Below the pieces are notes generated by a model. It ran no database searches. It was not told the origin of the DNA and was given only the letters and a program-made list of their open reading frames with translations. From Nannochloris sp. 'desiccata' (Eukaryota; Chlorophyta; Trebouxiophyceae; Chlorellales; Chlorellaceae): 64,000 bases of DNA. Below are positions 1-11,266 of this stretch, in pieces (the stretch's first letter is position 1; each line of letters opens with the position of its first letter). The stretch is taken from the NCBI GenBank assembly GCA_019044685.2, contig JAGTXX020000012.1:434001-498000 (forward strand), in the 5' to 3' direction. A program made the translations under genes and the position numbers.

Positions 1-119
1 CTGTATAGGTTATTTCTGAAGTGTGCTGGAGTTCCCGCCTCCAACGTTGCTCGCAAATTTAACTTGTTCTCTCAACGAACAAAAAGAAATGAATTTCTTT
101 TGGAAAAAACAAAGATAAA

Positions 120-3100
120 ATGAGTATTAACATTGCGTTGCCTACAAAGGAGGGCACCAAGAATGCAGTGGTTGCCCTCCCGGTGGGGGGTATTGTTCCT
201 TTGCGGGAGGCAGTGAAGCAATGTCTTGGGCATGAACTGCCAAGCCAGAGCTTCACTCTCAGCGATACTCTTAAAGATATCACAAATGATGAAGATGTAG
301 CCCAGCTTCTTGATGGGGCAACCTTAGTGGTTACAAACGTGAAAGACGGCCAACTTGCTGCCCCAGCGAGGGAAAGAATTTCCTTTCAACCGCACCCTAA
401 AACGCTGACAATGGCCGGAGACTATGAGTATTTCGCTGCACAGGTAAGTGAAATTTGAATATAAGCTGCTGAACAATATACATCTTGCACCTTTGCTCCT
501 CAGATCAGCTGATCATTAATTCTATCGATCTTCACGGTTTTTGCAGGGCCGTCACCCTTTTGTCTACGCCCTGGCCGAATTTATCGATAATTCCCTCCGT
601 GCTACTCGTAACAATGCTCCCAAACCTAGAAACATCAGCATTAGCTTGCTGACCACCGGTACTGGCGCTGCCAAAAAAGGTTTGGTGTGCATTCAAGACA
701 ACGGCTGCGGCATGACAAAACACGAACTCAACGACTGGGCAGTAATGAACTATTCAATGGAAGAACGCGGTGCCCAACCTCAAGAACCTGAAGCTGAAGG
801 TCGTGGCCGTGCTCCTGCCCCTGCTGCTGGCCGTTTCCTCACAGGCGACCTCTCTTTTTTTGGCGTCGGTTCAAAAAATGCCGCATTCTTCATGGGTGCT
901 TCTGTCAAAATTGCCACGCGAAAAGCTGGAGAACGATTTGTCCACGAACTCGCCCTTGATGCTGCTGACTTGGAGTCACGTTACCGTAACCACGAAGCTG
1001 TGTACGAGGAAGATATGGTACATCGAAACCCAGGAGACACGAGTACACTTAGTACCATGGAAAGTCCTTTCAGTACTGCTGCTACAAACTGGATTCAGGA
1101 AGAAGTGATACAGCCTGAAGAAGGTCAAAATGAAGCTTTTACACGTGTTATTATTGGAGATTTGAAGGTTGATATTTTGCAGCAGTTGGCAGATGATGCT
1201 GGCGGAGCCCAAATATGTCGGGAGCTGGCTCATGTTTACCATTATTACTTACATGGCGAAGCTGGTAATAGACTTCGAGAAGAAGGATTAGAGTGTCCTA
1301 CTGTCTTGCCTAATGGTGAGCCTTTACCTAATATCGTGCTGCGCCATGCTTTTGATACTCGCGTCCTCTGGGAGAGGAAGCTGACTGAAGTTGATGATGA
1401 TTTAGAAACCAGAATGCTGCGTGCGCACAAATCTGATTTTACGTTTAGTTTGCAAGTACCTGAGAAAGGTATTGTGAATGGTGTGTTGTACTATTTCCCG
1501 TATGAAAATGACAGGGAGACTGTACCGCTTGAGGCAGGACCATCCTGGGCTGTGGCTGCTGCAAGGCCTAATGGCGCAGGGCCAACGCAAGTTGGGATGC
1601 ATACTCAAGCTGGAGGAGCTAATGGCCGTACACATGCTGCTGCTGCTGTTGGTGGAACTCAATTTGGGCGCACCACTCAGGCCATTGGTGGCGCCGGGGG
1701 GAGCAAGGAAGTAAGCCAAGATTATGTCTCTGACGATGAAGATGCTAATGGATTACCCCATCGTTCTTCAATTTTCTCAGCTTTCTGGCAAGGTCGTCTT
1801 ATACCTAGTGCTCAGGTTGATTCTCTTCCCTTCATGGATGCTATTCGTCAAAAGAGAACAGCAGCGACTAAAGATACTCTTCCAGACGAGGTCTTTGGTC
1901 GCTTACGTGGAGCTCTATTCTTTGGGCCTGGCTTCCGTGTTACCCGTAACAAGTAGGTTCTCAAATTAGTTATTAATTGTTTCTTTTGTTTGCTTCTTCA
2001 TTTGCTCAATTGTGGGGTACTTTAATTTTAAAATACAAAAAGTACTGATCAACCTTTTTTTTTGTTTTTGTTTTTTCCAGGCTCTTATTCCGTGATAATC
2101 TTCCTGAAGTCCTCTCCACTGCTGTCCCTGGTGACCGTAATATTGAGAAACGATTCAGAGATTGGTTATCTCGTTGCCATTCGACGCTAGACAAATCTTT
2201 TAGATTCTCTAATTTAATTAATTCTCGTGAACAAGCTGCTTTGCGTGCTCGGCTGGGAGAAGGCATCACCGCCTTTGAGCGTATCTCCGATGGCAACAGA
2301 ACCATCAGTACTGGAGATGTCGTCCGTATCTCTGCAAAGCCTGCTGTCATAGGCCGTGTCGTACATTTTACCGTACCTCAGGCAGTACGAGATGATGGGG
2401 CATATTCAAATGGCCGTGTACATGTCGAACCATTGCCTAAAGGTATCCATGGTAGCAATGGACCTGCGAAAGATTTTAGTTTACGTCGTTTGGATACAGT
2501 TTTGACTGGAAAAGAGACAGAAGATCATTGCTCTAAAGAAATGGCAAAGTTGCCAATGTCGCTCCGGGTTGAGCCGATGCGGTTTGCTACTGGTCAAGTT
2601 GTTGAGATGGTTGCAGGAGATGATGTGCCTGAAACATCTATTGCTGTGCTTAATGGAGGTGGACAGAAGCTTGTTCGCGCTTTTTATAATGGAGAGAAGC
2701 AAGCGTTGATGGTTACTCAAAATTTGTGGCGCTTGCCTCACGAGGGTGCTGTTTTGCCCTCTGTTGCTGGTGGTGGAGATGCTGCTGAGGGCGAGCATGG
2801 AGTGAAAGAAATCGTTGAATCTGAATCTGCTGAATGTCCTGCGAAACGTTCTCGCAAGGGTCGCAAAGGCAAGAGACAACAAGACGAAGAAACCGCTGCT
2901 GCTGATGCAGCTGGAGAGGCGTCTGGAGGTGCTCATGCTTCTTCTTCTTCTTCTAATCCAGCAGAATTAGTTGTTTCCGTAGAAAACAAAACCCCTTATA
3001 AAGATGCCTTCGTCTTTTCTCGTATCTCTGATGGTTTAAAACGCGCTGGCCACTACGTTTTAGAATATTTCCTTACTCCTGTTGTTGAAGGCCAACCCCC

Positions 3101-6100
3101 TCTCCGTTGTACTGTCCCCTTGGTTGTAGGCCCTGGTGCTGCTACCTGCTTGAAAATTGCTGGGGAAGGTGTTGTTGCTATTGCCAGCAGAGTTATTGTC
3201 CTTGGCGAGACGATGCCTCCGTTTACTCTTTTTTCCAGCGATGAGCATGGTAACGAGGTGGCTATGCTAAAAACAGCAGAAGCTTCCATTAAAGTCCAGG
3301 CCATGGTGTTGAGCAGTGATGGCGAGACTTTTGAGAGATGCAAAGGGTTGCAAGTTGCTGGTGATATAGAACCTGGTGAAAGCTCAGTTACCTTGCGCAA
3401 TCTGCGGTTTATTGGTTCTAAAAAAGCTGCTGCTGCAGGCGCTGGGTTGCCAGTTTTTATGAATCAAGCTGAAGAGCTGGCTTCTGGTGCTGCTGCTGGT
3501 GGTCAACGCGGAGCGTCTCAAAATGCTATTACTCCTGTTACTGTGCACGCGTGCTTTTCAGTAGCTGACAGTTCCATGGAGCCAGAACACGTCAAGGTGC
3601 AGCTCCACCCGGGCGCCCCTCATGGTCTGAAACTTCTTCCTGGCGGATTCTGGGAGCAAGAGGGTGCTACTGCTACCGTTCAAAGTGGTGACGAGCTTCC
3701 TGAGTTTACTGTAAAGGCTGTTGATGCTTGTGGTAACCCTACGGCCCCTACTGAGAAAATGCAATTTTCTCTCGTCGTCGATTCTGATGCTTTGCTCGGC
3801 TCGCCCTCTACGTTCTCCTTTGACGCCGATGGCGTAGCTACTGTGTCTGGCTTACGTGCTGCCACAAGACGTAGTGGTACATCTACTGTGACGTTAAGCT
3901 TGCAATGCAATGCTGCGTCCGAGTCTTTGCAAGCTGCTGTCGCACTGGCGCAACCGGCAAAAGAGCTTGCTCTAACAATGGAGGTGCTCCCCTCTGCATT
4001 GCCTGCATTTGCCCAGGTTTTAGTTAATGGAGAGGCTTTACCTATGGAAGATAGACCTGATGATGATGGTAATATGGTGCCTACCGCAATTTTCAGCGGT
4101 ATTGAAGCAGGATATTCCCAAGGGAGTATTCGGTTAATGCTGCTTGATGAGTCTGGTGCCCCTGCTGCGCTTCCCGTTACTGGCAGAGTCCATGTCTCCT
4201 GGCACCCTGGAGCCAAAAAAATAACCTGGAAAGGTGAGCCTATCAAACTTCCGTCTCTGCGTGCTCCGGAACTTGTCTCAGAACCCATGCTTGGCTTTAT
4301 CCGTTTCACTGGAGATGCTAGTAATCCGATGACTATCGAGTGTTTTGTCGATTTGGCACCTGTTCCTGGCCCACCTAATAGCTGGTCTGTGAGCCTTGTC
4401 GATCAAGTGAACAGCCAAAGTCCTGAACAGCAAGGTTATATCGTCAGTGGGCAACCTTTTGCTGTTGAAATTGAAGCGCTCGACAAATACACCAACCGCT
4501 GTGCTGGCGGTGCCGCAACTTTACCTGCACCCGAAATTAGGTTAGAATCTACTATGCCTTTGGAGTATAATTCTGAAGAATGGGAACGCGGTTGGGTTGC
4601 TCAGGGCTCTGAGGAAGTCTACAATGTCCAAATGACAGTTGGCGGTCATCCGGGTGAAGTAAAAATCAAAGTGTGCGACAGCACTGCCAGTGATAAAAGC
4701 AGCCTTTTAATTGAAGATTGCCTTACTGTAGACTTGCGTGCTGGTCCTCCTGCTGCTTTAGCCTTTGAAAGCGCAGCCTCGTTGGACTGTGGCACTCGTG
4801 CTGTGCTGGGTAATGTAGAAGTTGTTTTGCGCGATGCTGCTGGGTACCCCACGAAAGCCACTGAAACGTTTGAAATTACCCTTGCTGGATCTGCCCTTGC
4901 TGCTGATGGAAGTGGTCGAGCTGCCAAAGTGGTGGCCAACAACGCAAATAAAGCTAAAATCACAAAGGGTAAAAGCTCTGCTGCTTTCAAAGGGGTTACT
5001 ATCACCGCAGAAGCTCCAGGCACCTATGCTCTGCGCGTGCAATCTGCTAGCCGCAAAGTGGCTCTGCGAGAAGGTGTTTTACAGCTTATTATGGCTCCTA
5101 TATCTGCTGTTACTGGTCTCGAAGTTATCGTGCCTGCTGAGCTTGTTGAAGGTGGCCAATTGGGTGTTGCAAACCGTTTGCTCGTAGCTGCAGAAACGGA
5201 AAATGGCGAGCTGCTTCCTGAAGATGCAGCTGTGGCTGGATTGACTTTGAAGATCACTCCTCCTAATGGAAATCGTAACGATACTATTGTCTGCACCCTT
5301 ACTGCTGCAGAGGAAGGAGAAAGCTTGCCCGTTGAAAATGTTTGCTACTCGTTTGCTTTATCTGAGCTCACCTTGGCTGGTACCTGGACTGCTGCAGCAG
5401 AGTACGCAGAGCCTCGTGCTGACGTGCGTGCTGCGCTTGGAAAGAAAGCAGACATCCGTAGCTCTGCTGTTCAGTTTACAGTTTTACCTGGTCCTCCTGT
5501 GACCGCTGTAGTGGAAGCTCCACAGCTCCCTGATAGAGCTACGGTGACCAATGCTTCAGCAGCAAAGGCTCGTCTCCTCGTCCGCAATGCTGCTGCTCAG
5601 GTGCAAGATGCGTATGGGAACGTTGCTGAAGCAGTCGGAGTTCAACTTCGTTTCCGTTTACGTGCTGCTGCTGCAAATAGTTCAATGCCTCCTGGCTCTG
5701 TGATTCCTACTTTAGAAGCTGAAGAAGGTTTAGAGCCTCCAAAATATTTGGATGATCGTGGTCGCGCGTATTTTGGCAAGCTGTCTATTGTAGAAGGCTC
5801 TGGTGCTGCGCCTGCTGGGCCTCTTGAATTGGAACTTATTTGCGAAGCTTTAGGCCTTTATCCTTCCTCTGATGTCGACCTTGAGATGGATGAAGAAGGC
5901 TGGACTGTTTGCTGGAAATGCCCTGTGCTTTTCTCAGATAATACTGATCAGTTTGGTGCTGTTGAAAAGTTAAATGAACAACGAGGTGCTCTTTTAGAAC
6001 GTCGGGAAGATATCCAACGTCGCTTAGATGATGCACAGCACGCTTTATCAGCCGCAGAAAAGCAGGGAAAATGTGCTGCTCAAGCTGCAGAAGCTCTTCA

Positions 6101-7325
6101 GAAACGTGTCGCTGGAGATTTGCCTGCCACTGTAAAAGCAGCAGAACGACAGTTGAAGAAATTAGAAAAATCTGCTGAAGCTGCAGGTGGTGAGCAAGAG
6201 GAAGCACGTCGTGCTGCACGTTGGGGTCCTCAGAAAAACCCTATTACTGCATCCATTGATGTCGCCCTCCGTGCCAATACTGGTGGTCTTATCGGTGTCT
6301 TTGCCCAGCTTATTACCATTGATGATGATCGCTTAGCTACAGTGGCTTCTGCTGCTCTTCGACCTACCCTCGGTGTCATTGTCGTTGAAGATAACACCAG
6401 CAGAACCAACTTGGCGGCTGGTTTGACTGCGAAAAAATATCCTATACCTGATGTATTACCACTTACTCAGGTTAATACGTACCGTGGACCGAAGCAAGGA
6501 GAGATCCCTGGCTTTTCTGCTGCTGGAGAACTCGCCAAGGCGCTGACCCGATCTGCCTGTGCTGGTACAGATCGCGCTTTATGTTTACCTTTACCCCACC
6601 AAAAATCAACTAATACTAATAATAATACTAATAATAAAGATGGTGCTGGTGGTTCTTCAAGTATGACTTGGCCTCAAGGATGTTTAGGTTATCTCTGCAA
6701 TTTAGTACGGCCTGTGCACACCGGACACCGCGCGACTATTATTTATGGTTTACTCAGCGGCACATTAATTTTCGAGACTTTGAACGACGCTACTGCTTAT
6801 AGAGAGTATGTGACTCAAACAATGAAGATGCCATTTGGTAATGAAATGCTTTGTTTAGATGGCGGTCGCGTGACTGGTCGTGGTATCATCTCCGGCAGCA
6901 ATTTCCGACCTCCTCCCTTGGACAAGGCTGATTTTGTTATCGGTAGCGGTGAAACTGCTCCTGGTGGTGGTTTTGCTGATAAAATACAAGGTTTGCAATC
7001 CTGGATTGAGATGTTGCAAGAAAAAGAAGCTGCTGAAGTTTCAGTTGCAGCAGCTCAAAAGGAAATTGATGCTGTGGCAAGGGCGTGTCGACCTGAACTT
7101 GATGCAGTTGAAGGGGAGCTGGCTGATGTTGATGCACAGATAGCTCAATTACAAACGACTCCTGATTGTGCTCGCTCTCACCAGAAGCAGCAGAAGAGTG
7201 GGAAACAGCAGAGAAAAAGGCAGCATGAAGAAGAAGAAGTGGCTGAGGAAGTTGAGGTTGAAGAGGAAGAAGCTGAGGAACCGAAAGCTAGGACGAAACG
7301 TAAGCGTTTAGTAAAGGGAGGGTAA
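120..7325 (+). CDS. GMI1: SMCHD1/GMI1-type GHKL ATPase with SMC hinge domain
   Basis: Three exons (120-443, 547-1952, 2081-7325) give 2,324 aa; the junctions are phase 0 and phase 2. The N-terminal third is a Bergerat-fold ATPase: N-box EFIDNS at about residues 119-124, DNGCGM at 159-164, and the glycine loop FFGVGSKNAAF at about 212-222. A long middle region reads as repeated beta-sandwich modules, marked by recurrent GPP phrases. An SMC hinge lies at about 1975-2170 (GGLIGVFAQLITIDDDR, then DGGRVTGRG). A short coiled coil and an acidic then basic tail (KARTKRKRL) end the protein. GHKL plus hinge in one chain is the architecture of animal SMCHD1 and plant GMI1, which act in chromatin silencing or recombination repair. 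The role here is inferred from architecture. At 2.3 kb-aa scale it is longer than plant GMI1. The second donor was placed at 1953 because the frame otherwise stops at 1954. Confidence 0.9.
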
Positions 7326-7501
7326 AAAATATGACATAATATAGTAAAATAACGTAATTTATTCACCTACTTAGTTTTTTTTTTCTGCTTTCTGACAAGT
7401 TTTGTATTTGACAGTTTCCGTTTTGGTAAACAAATTAAAAAAATTGAGCTTGGTTCTAAATAAATATTAACGGAACAGAAATATAAATAGAAAGATGTAA
7501 T

Positions 7502-9675
7502 TTAATCTTCACGAGCTTGCATACGATTATGTTTGAAATAAGGTCTTCCTACATGATACCCTGGCCCACCAGAGAACCTTTTTCTTCTAGAATATCTCAG
7601 AATTAACGCCAGCGCCAATGCGGCTACTCCCCCCGAAGCTAGCATGCTAGCCGGGCTCAACTGCTTTGCAGCCTCTGCGGTGCTTTGCACACGTGCACGA
7701 CCTGCAGCTCCAAGCTCTGATATATGAACTTTAGAGAACTCTTCACCTAAAAACCGACCGACATCGTGGGTTTTATCTAATAGATGGTGTGCTTGTGCCG
7801 AAAAATTCTCATCGTCACTCCCGCTGTTGCCCCCTTCATACACTGTGCCTACGTTGGCCATTTCCATGCATCGACGGACTTTAGCGACAGACCATTTAGG
7901 GAAGCGAGTGCACCGTAGCTTTAATTCGGGTACTAACAACGTACCTGACTTCTTAATATTATCGTGACTGCTCCCGCCAATAGTGCTGTCTACTTTAATT
8001 TTGTTTCCAGTTCTACGAGAAACGACTATTTCAGGGTCAGTTTCATCTCCACTGTCATCATCTTCAAGCTGCTGTCCACGGATTCTACTTCCTTGCACCT
8101 CACTAGCATCTCTCAATTTTCCACCAGCTTCCTGGTCATCCAACTCTGGGGCTGCTTTCTTTGCAACTACTCCTGCTTTAATTCTTGGTGTACAGATCCC
8201 ACACGCTTTAGGACATCTTTGCTCCATAAATCCACTATTTATGTCACATTCCCCTGCAGTAGCCCACGTTCCACACCGTGTATCTGTGTCTCGACAAGGA
8301 TCTGGCATATTTGCTTCTGCCTTGGCAATCATATCATCCATCTCCTTCTCATATTCATCTACAAGCCCGCATTCTCTTTCAAGCTCTTCTGAAGGGGAAC
8401 AACTCGCCCGGTGTCTTTCACAAAACGCTGCATTTAACGTAATAGGCACTTGTAAACCTAGCAAATCACGAAGCAAATTTGCTCCTTTGGTTTTTAAAGA
8501 CGATGGACGGGGCGGGTGGAAAAATAATCCCCCTAGACTGCCCTTACTGCCCTTTCCTGTAGGTTTAAAATTCCAGGGAGGACATTGAAAAGGGTCGAAA
8601 TCATAATGCCAGTGCTTATCAAACTTATACCCTGTTCCCTTGATTTCGTACGTCAGTCCATAGTGAAGCACTTTTGGTGGCTCAAAAACGTCGTACCCAG
8701 GATAGAGCATTGCTGAATGATGACAAATATGCCATACGTTAGATTTTGCACACGCATAGCTATATCCATACATTTCACTAATCCATGGTTTGTCACCCGG
8801 ATGTGTACTATAGGCATCTCCCGTGAGTTCCCATGCGTCGGGGTCAAATCGTACATCTTCCGTGTATTTCAACCACAGCGGGGCAACTCTGCGGAGATCC
8901 TCTGTGTTCATCAAGGTGAACCCACCGACTTGGTCACCACGACGACCTACAGGGCCTGCTAAAGTGTCGTTATGTGGAGTTACTTCTGGAATATGTTTCA
9001 ACGCCAGTCTGTTGCTAACACCCTTCATATAAGAAAAAAATGCAGAGACAGCACGACCGGGTTTAGCTCCATCACTTTCTGGGATGAATGGAGCACGCAT
9101 AATCATATCTGCATCGATAATAAGAACGTATTCTTCTTTAACATCGTTCCGCGCGAGCCAATCTATGACTGCTACTGGCTTGTTGTAGGCAGAATAAACA
9201 TCTCCAGTGCGGGGGTGAGTGGTATATGATGGAGCTACGTGAGTAGGGATGACGTTTATAGATTCTTCTGAGAGGAGGGCGTATTCTTCAGGCGTGCAGC
9301 TCATGATGCGGGTGAGGGGGCCTGGTTGGCCAGCTTTGCGGTGGCTATAAACCAACCCTGTAGATTGACGGGAAAAATGAAGATGAAGTCAGTTTTGAAA
9401 GAAGCAAGCTGATTTTAGAACGGTTGAAAGCTACTGATACTGGATCATTTTTGCGAGGCTAGTATACTGGTTCCACCAGATTTGCAAGATTTAATAAGGA
9501 TATTTAGTTGAAAGAAATTGAAATGGAAGTTGAGCTCACCTAGAGATTGCCAACCAAAGTACGCTCCGCATTCAGTTGTGATTACAGTATGAACTGTTGC
9601 TTGAGCTTCAGCTGCGATTGAATATGCCACAAAGACACCGGTCAATGCGGAAAACAGTAGTTGCAGTGTATTCAT
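7502..9675 (-). CDS. SERGT: Peptidyl-serine alpha-galactosyltransferase-like protein with ShK domain
   Basis: Two exons on the minus strand (9675-9540 and 9357-7502; intron 182 nt) give 663 aa. Residues 1-25 look like a signal peptide. The spliced junction rebuilds the family sequence HTVITTECGAYFGWQSLG followed by LVYSHRKAGQPGP, which neither exon shows alone. The glycosyltransferase domain contains a DAD metal-binding motif (about 127-129), NKPVAV and WISEMYGYSY. A six-cysteine ShK domain follows at about 398-434. A hydrophobic stretch at about 616-636 with an RRKR flank could be a C-terminal membrane anchor. The family (Chlamydomonas and plant SERGT1) galactosylates serine in hydroxyproline-rich proteins such as extensins, in the ER and Golgi. 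The gene converges on the GMI1-like gene with only about 175 bp between stops. Confidence 0.88.
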
Positions 9676-9911
9676 CTTTTTGATACCTTAATTCATCTGA
9701 TCAAAGTGTAAAGCAATCGTACGTCACGATCCCGAGTAATACTCCAAGTTGTAATACTAAAATAATGCTGTCTTGAAAAAAGCAGACAAGTTATATAGGA
9801 AACCCACAGCTTCCTCTTGGCAAAATACCAAAGCACAGCAGTGCAAAGGCCTCGCCGCCGCCATAAATATTTCAAAACTCTATTTTTTATTTGTTAATGT
9901 TACATCTGTTT

Positions 9912-10932
9912 TCATCTCTTCTTATATTGACACGCTCTAAGCCCAGGCCATTGTAGCAAATACGGCCCTGGACTCCTCCCTTTCTTACCTTGAAACTGAA
10001 GCAACAAAAAATGTGAATTACTCGCATCCTGTTTTTTCAATGTAAATCCAAGTTGTGTTACTGCAGCTATAAATTCTTTCAAGACACTACGTCCACTCGC
10101 ATCTACAAACCGACTCTGCACTTCGGCTATCCATATCCACCCAGTTTGCGTTAATACTCTCGCTGCTTCCTCTAAAAATTCGCCGTAATCAGTTCCCATT
10201 AACGACAAACAGAATACTGCAACATCAATCGTTTCTTTTTGCAACGGCAAATTAGACATATTGCATGCTATTACACCCGGAACGGTTGATATTAGATCAA
10301 AGCTATGTACGTTTTGTGGAACTGCAGTGGCAAGGGTGGCATCTCCACATCCTAGGTCTGCTACTTTCCAATTAGGAGGTCGGGATTTTAGCCAAGCGAC
10401 AGCCATGTCGACCGGCTTTAATGGCCACCCTTTTGTCTGCTCTCTAAAGCCTGAAAAAAGCAGGGGAACATATATTATGTATTATCTTCTGAATGTATGT
10501 AGCTTAATAAGAAAATAAACTAATAATTAACTAGGAAAATTCAATTTTTTTCCGTCGTCATCGTTGCTTCTACTCACCTTCATGATATTTGTCGTACAGC
10601 TCTGGGTTCTTTCTCATAAGGCTTAACGCGTTATCTCCAGCTGTAGTGTATAGCTGTTCATTAAGCCAACGAAACTGGCCACCTTGGAGCTTTTGGCGCA
10701 TCTGATCGAGGCCACCTTTTTTCTTGGACGACGGGGCAGCGGCAGGCGGCAGCAAAAATGCTTTGGGCTTTGCACCTTGAGTTTGAGCTCCATGCTGGTT
10801 TTTATTGGTATTTTTCGTATCATGCTTGTCCTTATTTTTATTCTTCTTCTTTTGCTTCTTGTTTACGCCATTTTGTGCACTAGATTTTGAAATGTTGTCT
10901 TTATTTTTATGTGCATTTGCATCCGACGGCAT
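9912..10932 (-). CDS. RRP8: RRP8-type nucleolar rRNA methyltransferase
   Basis: Two exons (10932-10578 and 10450-9912) give 297 aa. The junction restores the RRP8 signature YHEGFREQTKGWP. Residues 1-70 are a Lys/Asn/Gln-rich tail, as expected for a nucleolar protein. The methyltransferase fold shows VADLGCGDATLA (SAM loop), a later FCLSLMGTDY and ending segment LLQFQGKKG. RRP8 (human NML) makes m1A in large-subunit rRNA, and the catalytic half here is complete. The ATG at 10932 is the first in frame; an upstream in-frame GTG at 10944 is not needed. It is divergent from SKI3 with 334 bp between start codons. Confidence 0.92.
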
Positions 10933-11266
10933 TACGACTTTCACCGCAAATGGAGCTTGATACAGGATCTTTGGATTTTATAAGACACTTAAAAATGCTC
11001 AAGCAGGATGAAAATCGACGAACTTGTGGAGCTCTACTTTCAAAGTCTGCCGACAGCAACAAGAGGAAGACGAGCGGTAGCTGATTCATAGGCTATCCAC
11101 CCTGATCTCTGTTGCCATATCTTAAAACAAAATTTCATCTATATTTCTTGTAAAGAGGTCTAAAGCCAAGGCCTCCCTGCATACGATGGTTATAGTCTGA
11201 CACAGATCGAAATAAATTAATAACCTAGGTTTGCACTCTACCGTTAGGATTTTTTCCACTCGAGGC
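10933..11266. promoter_or_regulatory. Shared divergent promoter region RRP8 / SKI3
   Basis: This 334-bp gap separates the outward-facing starts of RRP8 and SKI3, so it must hold both promoters. No convincing TATA box or other core element was recognised. A bidirectional promoter is inferred from geometry only. Confidence 0.5.
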
